From: an uncultured Lachnospiraceae bacterium
GTDB lineage: Bacteria > Bacillota > Clostridia > Lachnospirales > Lachnospiraceae
Length of the DNA: 6,240 nt
NCBI GenBank assembly: GCA_910588825.1
Contig: CAJURF010000111.1
Location: forward strand, 1 to 6,240
Direction of reading: 5' to 3'
Position 1 is the first letter of the stretch; every line of letters starts with the position of its first letter. Shown here one piece after another: positions 1 through 5,655 of the stretch. The notes below the pieces were generated by a model, which saw only the letters and a list, made by a program, of their open reading frames with translations, was not told the origin of the DNA and did no database searches. The position numbers were made by a program, and so were the translations under genes.

Positions 1-153
1 TGGGTACAAACTGTGACGCACGGTTGACATAAAGCAATTTTCAAACACGCTCTAGCAGTACCATTTTGTAAAAATGCTTCTTTCACTCTATTGTTATAAA
101 TAATTATCATTATAAATTTTATATTTGCATAATTCTTAGTTAACCAACTACCA
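1..153. other. AT-rich non-coding stretch at the left edge, no supported gene
   Basis: About 80-140 is very AT-rich and includes a TATAAT on the minus strand at 114-109, but no convincing -35 at the right distance. A minus-strand reading frame is open from an ATG at 110 through the left edge (37 codons, the last incomplete, with four Cys), without a visible ribosome binding site; it could be the start of a gene to the left or chance. A perfect TTGACA at 24-29 on the plus strand has no matching -10. The stretch may hold the promoter region of a leftward gene outside the window, but this is not shown. Confidence 0.5.
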
Positions 154-189
154 GCAAAGCGGCGGGGAGATATCTCCCCGCCGCTTTGC
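154..189. repeat. Perfect 36-nt palindrome (18-bp arms), function unclear
   Basis: The left arm GCAAAGCGGCGGGGAGAT (154-171) is exactly mirrored by 172-189 with no loop bases and no mismatch. The arms are GC-rich in an AT-rich neighbourhood. Neither side has a T-tract: on the plus strand CGTCCGTCTGG follows, on the minus strand TGGTAGTTGG. It is therefore not a standard intrinsic terminator, though it could back up the one at 203-255, block exonucleases at the 3' end, or be a dispersed palindromic element. A transcript could form a stem of about 16 pairs with a 4-nt loop. Confidence 0.8.
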
Positions 190-202
190 GTCCGTCTGGA
201 AT

Positions 203-255
203 AAAAACCACAAAAAAACCACTGCACTGGAGTCAAATCCCCCAATACAGTGGTT
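203..255 (-). terminator. Rho-independent terminator of the operon after rpsA
   Basis: On the minus strand, AACCACTG (255-248) pairs with CAGTGGTT (224-217). The stem can extend inward through TAT/GTG (two G-U and one A-U pair) and TGGGG/CTCCA (one G-U pair) to about 16 pairs around a 7-nt GATTTGA loop. The stem is followed by five more T residues (216-212) and, after GTGG, a second run of five T (207-203). It starts 12 nt after the rpsA stop, as expected for the end of the operon. Confidence 0.88.
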
Positions 256-267
256 CCCACAAAATTC

Positions 268-1422
268 CTATTCTTCTTCCTGTGCCGCGGCAGTCTCCGC
301 CTGCACGTCATCTTCCTGAACCGCTTCCTCCTGCACATCAGCAGGAGCCGCTTCTTCGGCTCTCATTGCCTCATTCTGCAGAGCCTTGATACTCAGACTG
401 ATCTTCCTGTCTTCCCCATTGAAATCAACGACTTTCGTCTCCACTTCCTGTCCGATCTTCAGTACATCGGAGGGTTTATCCACATGCTCTCTGGAAATCT
501 GAGACACGTGAAGCAGTGCGTCCACACCTGGCTCCAGCTCAATAAATGCGCCGAAATCAGTCATTCTGGCCACTTTACCCTTGATTACGCTGCCTGCCGC
601 ATATTTCTCAGCAGCTGTCAGCCAAGGATTCTGATCTTCGAATTTCAATGTAAGGGCAATCTTATCCCCATTGATCTCCTTGATCAAAACTTTCACTTCA
701 TCGCCAACCTGGAAGACTTTCCTTGGATTATCCACTCTCCCCCAGGACATTTCTGAAATGTGAAGCAGTCCATCTGCTCCGCCCAGATCAATAAAGGCAC
801 CGAAGTCTGTTACATTCTTGACTACACCTTCCACCACATCGCCAGGAGCAATTCTGGCCATCAGTTCTTTCTGTTTCTCAGCGCGCTCTGCCAGCAGCAG
901 CTGCTTTCTGTTACCGATAATTCTTCTTCTTCTGGGATTGAACTCTGTGATTACAAACTCAATCTCTTGATCTGCGTATTTCGTCAGATCTCTCTCATAG
1001 GTGTCGGACACAAGGCTTGCAGGGATAAATACCCTTGCCTCGTCAACAACTACACATAATCCGCCATCCAGAACCTGTGTAACAGGTGCTTTCAGCACTT
1101 CCTGATTCTCAAAGGCTTCCTCCAGGCGCTTATTGCCCTTCTCAGCAGCCAGACGCTTATAAGTCAGGAGAACCTGGCCCTCTCCATCATTTACCTTCAG
1201 CACTTTGGCAGACATTGTCTGTCCCACCTCAACTACCTGTGTCAAGTCCACAGACTGACCATTGGAATACTCATTCTTTGTGATGATTCCGTCTGACTTA
1301 TAGCCAATGTTCAGGATAATCTCATCTTCCTTTACAGCGATTACTGTACCTTCCACGATCTCGCCGTTTTTGATTGTTTTAAATGATTCGTCTAACATTT
1401 GTTCAAAACTCAGTTCTGACAT
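268..1422 (-). CDS. rpsA: Ribosomal protein S1 (four S1 domains, acidic tail)
   Basis: RNA-binding protein of the 30S subunit that helps bind mRNA in initiation; in low-GC Gram-positives S1 homologues are shorter and may be only loosely ribosome bound. The 384 residues contain four S1 (OB-fold) repeats at about 18-90, 106-173, 192-261 and 277-348. Repeats three and four are the most canonical, with VTDFGAFIDLGGADGLLHISE (204-224) and MTDFGAFIELEPGVDALLHVS (287-307). Repeat two ends in the basic FNPRRRRIIGNRKQ. Residues 351-384 form a low-complexity tail with 13 Asp/Glu and only one Arg. The E. coli protein has six repeats, so this is the short clostridial form. The ATG at 1422 has AGGAGG nine nt upstream, within the last ispH codons, which fixes the start. 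The SFEQMLDESF N-terminus matches the S1 part of clostridial IspH-S1 fusions. A terminator follows 12 nt after the TAG. Confidence 0.94.
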   Translation of the reverse strand: MSELSFEQMLDESFKTIKNGEIVEGTVIAVKEDEIILNIGYKSDGIITKNEYSNGQSVDLTQVVEVGQTMSAKVLKVNDGEGQVLLTYKRLAAEKGNKRLEEAFENQEVLKAPVTQVLDGGLCVVVDEARVFIPASLVSDTYERDLTKYADQEIEFVITEFNPRRRRIIGNRKQLLLAERAEKQKELMARIAPGDVVEGVVKNVTDFGAFIDLGGADGLLHISEMSWGRVDNPRKVFQVGDEVKVLIKEINGDKIALTLKFEDQNPWLTAAEKYAAGSVIKGKVARMTDFGAFIELEPGVDALLHVSQISREHVDKPSDVLKIGQEVETKVVDFNGEDRKISLSIKALQNEAMRAEEAAPADVQEEAVQEDDVQAETAAAQEEE

Positions 1423-2257
1423 GTTTATGAACCTCCTCGATAATTTTGTTGGGGGTAGACGCCCCTGCTGTAATACCTACGCAACTACTGGATCGAAACA
1501 TTTCAGAATCCAAGTCAACAAGTGTCTGTATATAGTAAGTATTTCCACATTCTCTTCTACATATTTCATAGAGCTTCTGCGTATTGGAGCTCTGTTTCCC
1601 GCCAATGACCAACATGGTATCTACCTCACTGGCTATGGCTCCTGCTTCCTGCTGCCTTCTCTCAGTAGCATCGCAGATTGTATTTAAAACAATATTATCA
1701 TAACTCTTTTCTGCCAGAATTTCAACTAAATCTTTAAATTTGTTGTAATTAAATGTCGTTTGGGAAACTGTGCACAATTTTTCGTGCAATTTTCCCATAA
1801 AATTTACTAATTCTTCCTGATTTGACACCACAAAAGCACGGGATGTACACCATCCGCAGATCCCCTGTACCTCGGGATGGCTATTATCACCAAAAATCAA
1901 AATCTCTCTTCCCCGGCCGCTCTCCCGCTCTACTATCCGGTGGATTTTCAGCACGAAGGGACAGGTAACATCCACACATTGAAGCCCCAGCGAATAAATC
2001 TTTTCATAAACCTCCCGGCCCACTCCATGAGAACGGATCACCACAATAGAACCTTTTTCCAGATGCTCAAGCTCCTGAATGCCATTCAGGGTATGAACAC
2101 CTTTTTTTTCTAAATCTTCCACCACCACTTCATTGTGTATCACCGGCCCCAATGTGTAAATAGGCCCTTTGGTTTCTTCGGCCAGCTGATAGACCCGGTC
2201 AACTGCCCTTTTTACGCCAAAACAAAATCCCGCCGTTTCAGCAACTCTTACTTTCAT
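1403..2257 (-). CDS. ispH: 4-hydroxy-3-methylbut-2-enyl diphosphate reductase (HMBPP reductase)
   Basis: Last enzyme of the MEP isoprenoid pathway; reduces HMBPP to IPP and DMAPP with a [4Fe-4S] cluster. The 284 residues are full length. Cluster ligands are Cys12 (GFCFGV), Cys99 (VTCPFV) and Cys195 (TICDAT). Substrate-binding residues are His41, His77, His127 and Glu129 (HPEV), Thr167 (SQTT), Ser223-Asn225 (QSSN) and Ser267 (TAGASTP). The start at 2257 gives the canonical MKVRVAETAGFCFGV N-terminus. A longer in-frame start at 2314 would add 19 non-conserved residues inside cmk. The chosen ATG follows the cmk TGA by one base, with a purine-rich AGAGAGAG upstream. The 3' end overlaps rpsA by 20 nt in another frame. 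Oddities are an extra CGWC pair (134-137) next to the active site, an A8 run at codons 50-52, and a strongly AT-rich stretch at about 1680-1830. In many Clostridia IspH is fused to S1; here the two are separate by frame. Confidence 0.95.
   Translation of the reverse strand: MKVRVAETAGFCFGVKRAVDRVYQLAEETKGPIYTLGPVIHNEVVVEDLEKKGVHTLNGIQELEHLEKGSIVVIRSHGVGREVYEKIYSLGLQCVDVTCPFVLKIHRIVERESGRGREILIFGDNSHPEVQGICGWCTSRAFVVSNQEELVNFMGKLHEKLCTVSQTTFNYNKFKDLVEILAEKSYDNIVLNTICDATERRQQEAGAIASEVDTMLVIGGKQSSNTQKLYEICRRECGNTYYIQTLVDLDSEMFRSSSCVGITAGASTPNKIIEEVHKHVRTEF
1431..1437 (-). promoter_or_regulatory. Ribosome binding site of rpsA inside ispH
   Basis: AGGAGGT lies nine nt before the rpsA ATG and is made of the ispH codons for Glu-Glu-Val near its C-terminus. 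It supports S1 being translated as a separate protein despite the 20 nt overlap with ispH. Ribosomes finishing ispH would pass over it, so coupling is likely. Confidence 0.85.
1697..1725 (-). promoter_or_regulatory. Candidate sigma-A promoter inside ispH, reading toward rpsA
   Basis: TTGAAA at 1725-1720 and TATGAT at 1702-1697 are separated by 17 nt, and each matches the sigma-A consensus at five of six positions. Transcription would start near 1690 and give a leader of roughly 270 nt before the rpsA ATG. It lies in the most AT-rich part of ispH, where chance matches are more likely. In E. coli, rpsA also has promoters inside the preceding gene. No experimental support is available. Confidence 0.35.
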
Positions 2258-2258
2258 C

Positions 2259-2930
2259 TCATGTACACTCTCTCTGCCTGTAAATAGTAAGGATTGTTTC
2301 CACCACCTCATCAATGGTCATTTCAGAGGAATCCACCAGCACCGCATCTTCTGCCTGGATCAATGGAGAGTTTTCCCTGTTTTTGTCCAGTTCATCCCGT
2401 TTTTGGATATCGGCTTCGATTTCTTCCAGAGAAACCAGGACTCCTTCTTTTTCCAGCTGGCTGCATCTTCGCAGAGCCCGGGTTCTCACAGAAGCAGTGA
2501 GATATATCTTCACCTTCGCGTCAGGCAGCACCTTGCTTCCGATATCCCGGCCATCCATCACCACGTCTGCTTCCCTGGCAAGCTTCTTCTGCAGAGCTGT
2601 CAGCTTCTCCCTTACTTTCTGGTTGGGCGCGCTGGCGGAGGCCATGTTGCCCACTTCTTCTGACCGGAGAAGTCCTGTGACATTTTCACCGTTTAAAAGC
2701 ACCTGCTGTTCTCCGTCTTCATAGGTGATGGTAATATCCGCTGACTGACAGGCTTCTTCGATTCTGGCGGCATCCTGTGCCGATATCTTCTGGCGCAGCA
2801 GATAAACAGCCATGGCCCGGTACATGGCTCCAGTGTCCACATAGATAAAAGACAGCTTTCTGGCAATCCTTTTCGCTATGGTACTCTTTCCCGCTCCGGC
2901 AGGCCCGTCGATTGCAATATTCGTTGTCAT
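2259..2930 (-). CDS. cmk: Cytidylate kinase (CMP/dCMP kinase)
   Basis: Phosphorylates CMP and dCMP with ATP to the diphosphates in cytoplasmic pyrimidine salvage and nucleotide supply. The 223 residues cover the whole family length. The P-loop is GPAGAGKST at 9-17, followed by VDTGAMYRAM (31-40) for NMP binding. The CMP-specific insert contains LLNGENVT (78-85). MDGRDIGSKVLPDA (125-138) is the family signature, followed by KIYLTAS and the arginines of the lid (RTRALRR, 149-155). RDELDKNRENSPL (178-190) and AVLVDSS (196-202) complete the fold. The ATG is preceded by AGAAGGGG with about 9 nt spacing, in the 24 nt gap after the flavoprotein gene. The TGA stop is separated from the ispH ATG by a single base. 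Linkage of cmk to an S1 gene is common in bacteria (cmk-rpsA in E. coli); here ispH is inserted between them, as in many Clostridia. Confidence 0.95.
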   Translation of the reverse strand: MTTNIAIDGPAGAGKSTIAKRIARKLSFIYVDTGAMYRAMAVYLLRQKISAQDAARIEEACQSADITITYEDGEQQVLLNGENVTGLLRSEEVGNMASASAPNQKVREKLTALQKKLAREADVVMDGRDIGSKVLPDAKVKIYLTASVRTRALRRCSQLEKEGVLVSLEEIEADIQKRDELDKNRENSPLIQAEDAVLVDSSEMTIDEVVETILTIYRQRECT

Positions 2931-2954
2931 ACGTAATCGCCCCTTCTTTTGAAT

Positions 2955-4205
2955 TTATGCATTTGCCGCAGCCCAGGCTGTGGACCAGGCAATCTGCAGA
3001 TTAAATCCCCCTGTCATGGCATCCAAATCCAGTACTTCTCCTATGAAATACAGACCTGAGACAAGTTTGGATTCCATGGTAGACGGATGAATCTCCCGCA
3101 CTGATATCCCGCCTTTGGTGATTATGGCTTCCTTAAAGCTTCCTGCTCCCATAATTGTCATGGGAAATGCTTTCGTAATTTCCAGCAGTCTTTGGCGCTC
3201 CTGCCTGCTGACTGTGCTCACAGGCTTTCCCGGAGATATGCCGCTTAAACGGATGGCCACAGGGGTCAGGGAGGCAGGATATAATGCGCCAATCACATTT
3301 TTCAGCTGCTTCTGGGGATTATTTTCAAATTCCCGCAGGATGCGGGCATCCAGCTGAGCTTCTGACAGAGCCGGCTTCAGGTCAATCTTTCCCGTCAATG
3401 GGCTTTCTCTCAGCCGCCTGCCTATGGCAGCGCTGGCAGACAGCACCACAGGGCCGCTGATTCCCTGATGGGTAAATAAAAGTTCTCCGAATTCCCGGTA
3501 CAGACATTTTTTATCATCCCAGATGGAAAACTGGATATTTCTCAGAGACAGCCCCTGAAGATGCCGTACATAGCCCTCCTGGACCAGCAGAGGCACCAGG
3601 GAAGGCACCGGTTTCACCACCTCATGTCCCACAGACCTGGCAAACCGGTACCCGCTTCCGTCTGCACCGGTGCTGGGATAGGACATGCCCCCGGATGCCA
3701 CCAGGACCCTGTCCCCCTCCACAACCGTTTTGTTCTCCAGCTGAATCCCCCGGATATGGAGCTGGCCGCCGGATGCCTCCTCCTTTCTTAACAGAAGCTT
3801 CTCCACACGGCTTTTCAAATGAATCTTCACATCCAGTTTTTTCATCTGACGCTCCAGAGCACGGATCACATCGGAAGATTTATCCGACTTTGGAAACACC
3901 CGCCCGCCTCTTTCCACTTTCAGGGGCACCCCCAGCTCCTCAAAGAAATCCATCACCTGATGATTGTCAAACTGATAGAAAGAGCTGTAGAGGAACTTGG
4001 GATTGGTAACCACTGCTCCCAGCAGTTCCTCCATAGTTTCACAGGCATTTGTCAGGTTGCACCGCCCTTTTCCTGTGATATACAGTTTCTTTCCCAGCTT
4101 CTCATTCTGCTCGAATACATGGACTGAATGTCCCTTTCGGGCCAGCAGGACAGCCGCCATCATTCCAGAGGCGCCGCCTCCTGCCACCAGTATCTTCTCT
4201 TTCAT
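2955..4205 (-). CDS. HI0933/YhiN-family FAD-dependent oxidoreductase (BaiN-like flavoprotein)
   Basis: A 416-residue flavoprotein of the HI0933 family, often annotated as NAD(P)/FAD-dependent oxidoreductase or aminoacetone oxidase family. Its physiological reaction is not settled. The N-terminus has the dinucleotide-binding GGGASGMMAA motif (9-18) with Glu32 at the end of the second strand. The family hallmark KKLYITGKGRCNLTN follows at 39-53. Further conserved blocks are ASGGMSYPSTGADGSGY (170-186), ELLFTHQGISGP (241-252), ITKGGISVREI (361-371) and the C-terminal FAD segment GLYFIGEVLDLDAMTGGFN (384-402). Length is normal for the family and no key motif is missing. The ATG is only 2 nt after the TAG of the alpha-subunit gene, with at best a weak GGGG ribosome binding site, so translational coupling is likely. 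cmk follows after 24 nt. The last residues, ...TAWAAANA, are intact. No membrane segment or signal peptide is visible, so it should be cytoplasmic. Confidence 0.88.
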   Translation of the reverse strand: MKEKILVAGGGASGMMAAVLLARKGHSVHVFEQNEKLGKKLYITGKGRCNLTNACETMEELLGAVVTNPKFLYSSFYQFDNHQVMDFFEELGVPLKVERGGRVFPKSDKSSDVIRALERQMKKLDVKIHLKSRVEKLLLRKEEASGGQLHIRGIQLENKTVVEGDRVLVASGGMSYPSTGADGSGYRFARSVGHEVVKPVPSLVPLLVQEGYVRHLQGLSLRNIQFSIWDDKKCLYREFGELLFTHQGISGPVVLSASAAIGRRLRESPLTGKIDLKPALSEAQLDARILREFENNPQKQLKNVIGALYPASLTPVAIRLSGISPGKPVSTVSRQERQRLLEITKAFPMTIMGAGSFKEAIITKGGISVREIHPSTMESKLVSGLYFIGEVLDLDAMTGGFNLQIAWSTAWAAANA

Positions 4206-4207
4206 GG

Positions 4208-5620
4208 CTATACCGGATACGCCCCGTTTTCTGTGTCAGCCACAGATGCGTCCACCTTTTTCTTCTGCGCTTCCCTGTACTGGAAGAATTCTTTTGCAAC
4301 CTGGGGAAACAGGGCATAGGTGAGCACATCTTCATCTTGCTCTTTATAAGCTTCGATTTCCTTTTCCAATGTATCAAGTTCCGCGGGAATCAGGTCCGCA
4401 TAGCGGCAGGTCACCGGTTTTTCATCCCCAATACATTTTTTCTGTACTTCCGGATCAAAAGGCTTCACGGTCTGGCCGTATTTGCCGCTTAACACGTCCT
4501 TCGTCTCCTTAGTGACCATCTTATACCTCTCGCCCATCAACACGTTGAATACAGCCTGTGTTCCCACGATCTGGGACGAAGGGGTCACCAACGGACATTC
4601 GCCCAGGTCCTTTCTCACCTTAGGCACTTCCTCCAGCACCTGATAATACTTATCTTCCGCATGCTGCTCTTTCAGCTGGGATGTAAGGTTGGACAGCATA
4701 CCCCCAGGCACCTGATACAGCAGCGTCTTAATATTTACCCCCATATTCTTGGGGTTTAACAGTCCGCTCTCCAGGGCGTCGTCCCGGATAGGCCGGAAAT
4801 AATCAGCAATCTCCGCCAGCAGATTCTGGTCAAACCCAGTATCATATGGAGTTCCTTTAAATGTCTCCACCATAACTTCCGTAGCCGGCTGGGACGTGCC
4901 CAGCGCAAAGGGCGACATAGCTGTATCAATCACATCCACCCCTGCTTCCACAGCCTTCATATACGTCATAGAAGCCACACCGGACGTATAATGGGTGTGA
5001 AGCTGGATGGGCAGGCTTACCGCCTCTTTCATAGCAGAAATCAGCTCTGTAGCCTGGTACGGCAGCAACAGTCCCGCCATATCCTTGATGCAGATGGAAT
5101 TTGCCCCCATGTCCTCAATTTTCTTTGCAATATCTGTCCAGTATTCCAGTGTGTACGCATCCCCCAGGGTATAGGACAATGCCACCTGGGCATGCCCCTT
5201 CTCCTTATTGGCCGCAGTCACAGCAGTCTGGAGATTGCGCAAATCGTTGAGGCAGTCAAAGATACGAATAATATCAATGCCGTTTGACAGCGACTTCTGT
5301 ACAAAATATTCTACCACATCATCTGCATAGGGGCGGTAACCCAGTATATTCTGCCCCCGAAACAGCATCTGCAGTTTTGTATTCTTAAATCCGTCCCGGA
5401 ACTTTCTCAGTCTGTCCCAGGGATCTTCTTTCAGAAAACGCAGGGACGCATCAAAGGTTGCTCCGCCCCAGCACTCAACAGAATGATATCCCACCTGGTC
5501 CATTTTATCCACAATGGGAAGCATCTGTTCGGTGGTCATTCTGGTGGCAATCAGGGACTGATGGGCATCGCGCAGAATCGTCTCCGTAATCTGAATGGGT
5601 TTTTTCTGATTTTCTGACAT
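4208..5620 (-). CDS. oadA: Oxaloacetate decarboxylase alpha subunit / pyruvate carboxylase subunit B-type carboxyltransferase, without biotin domain
   Basis: Cytoplasmic carboxyltransferase of 470 residues that moves CO2 from oxaloacetate to biotin; the beta subunit then releases it with Na+ export. Residues about 9-270 form the HMGL-like TIM barrel. RDAHQSLIATR (17-27) carries the metal-binding Asp18, IKDMAGLL (178-185) carries the Lys179 expected to be carbamylated, and LHTHYTSG (207-214) gives the metal ligands His208 and His210. About 290-450 is the conserved PYC/OADA C-terminal domain, with the VPGGMLSNL motif near 325. The protein stops at ...GAYPV with no Pro/Ala linker and no MKM biotin site. 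It is therefore shorter than the roughly 590-residue fused Klebsiella form and needs a separate biotin carrier, presumably encoded upstream. The start is fixed by AGGAGG seven nt before the ATG. Alternatives are an anabolic pyruvate carboxylase B subunit or another decarboxylase alpha subunit; the adjacent oadB favours the Na+ pump. Confidence 0.92.
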   Translation of the reverse strand: MSENQKKPIQITETILRDAHQSLIATRMTTEQMLPIVDKMDQVGYHSVECWGGATFDASLRFLKEDPWDRLRKFRDGFKNTKLQMLFRGQNILGYRPYADDVVEYFVQKSLSNGIDIIRIFDCLNDLRNLQTAVTAANKEKGHAQVALSYTLGDAYTLEYWTDIAKKIEDMGANSICIKDMAGLLLPYQATELISAMKEAVSLPIQLHTHYTSGVASMTYMKAVEAGVDVIDTAMSPFALGTSQPATEVMVETFKGTPYDTGFDQNLLAEIADYFRPIRDDALESGLLNPKNMGVNIKTLLYQVPGGMLSNLTSQLKEQHAEDKYYQVLEEVPKVRKDLGECPLVTPSSQIVGTQAVFNVLMGERYKMVTKETKDVLSGKYGQTVKPFDPEVQKKCIGDEKPVTCRYADLIPAELDTLEKEIEAYKEQDEDVLTYALFPQVAKEFFQYREAQKKKVDASVADTENGAYPV

Positions 5621-5627
5621 ATCTATT

Positions 5628-5633
5628 CCTCCT
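5628..5633 (-). promoter_or_regulatory. Ribosome binding site of the alpha-subunit gene
   Basis: A perfect AGGAGG, seven nt before the ATG at 5620, lies in the 35 nt gap after the beta-subunit stop. It fixes the start and implies strong independent initiation for this soluble subunit. Confidence 0.85.
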
Positions 5634-5655
5634 AACAGCTCAAATAATCATCCTG

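Noticed and set aside
24..52. Plus-strand promoter with TTGACA at 24-29
   Set aside because: No acceptable -10 hexamer is found 16-18 nt downstream, and transcription would run into the convergent operon terminator region with no gene to express.
154..189. Palindrome as a standard bidirectional terminator
   Set aside because: No T-tract follows the stem on either strand, so it is listed as a palindrome of unknown role.
250..756. 168-codon plus-strand frame opposite rpsA
   Set aside because: It lies antisense to a well-supported S1 gene, shows no recognisable family and no clear ribosome binding site. Other long plus-strand frames opposite rpsA, ispH, cmk, the flavoprotein and oadA (760-1687, 2294-2724, 3695-4323, 4991-5287) fail for the same reasons.
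1403..2257. A true single-frame IspH-S1 fusion gene
   Set aside because: ispH has a clear TGA at 1405-1403, and S1 has its own ATG and AGGAGG in another frame. As written the proteins are separate.
2255..2314. Longer IspH start at 2314 (adds MMRWWKQSLLF...)
   Set aside because: It overlaps cmk by 56 nt and the extra 19 residues have no family match. The ATG at 2257 gives the canonical MKVRVAETAGFCFGV beginning.
4102..4377. 91-codon minus-strand frame across the oadA/flavoprotein junction
   Set aside because: It is an out-of-frame reading of the two real genes, rich in Arg/Lys with no family features.
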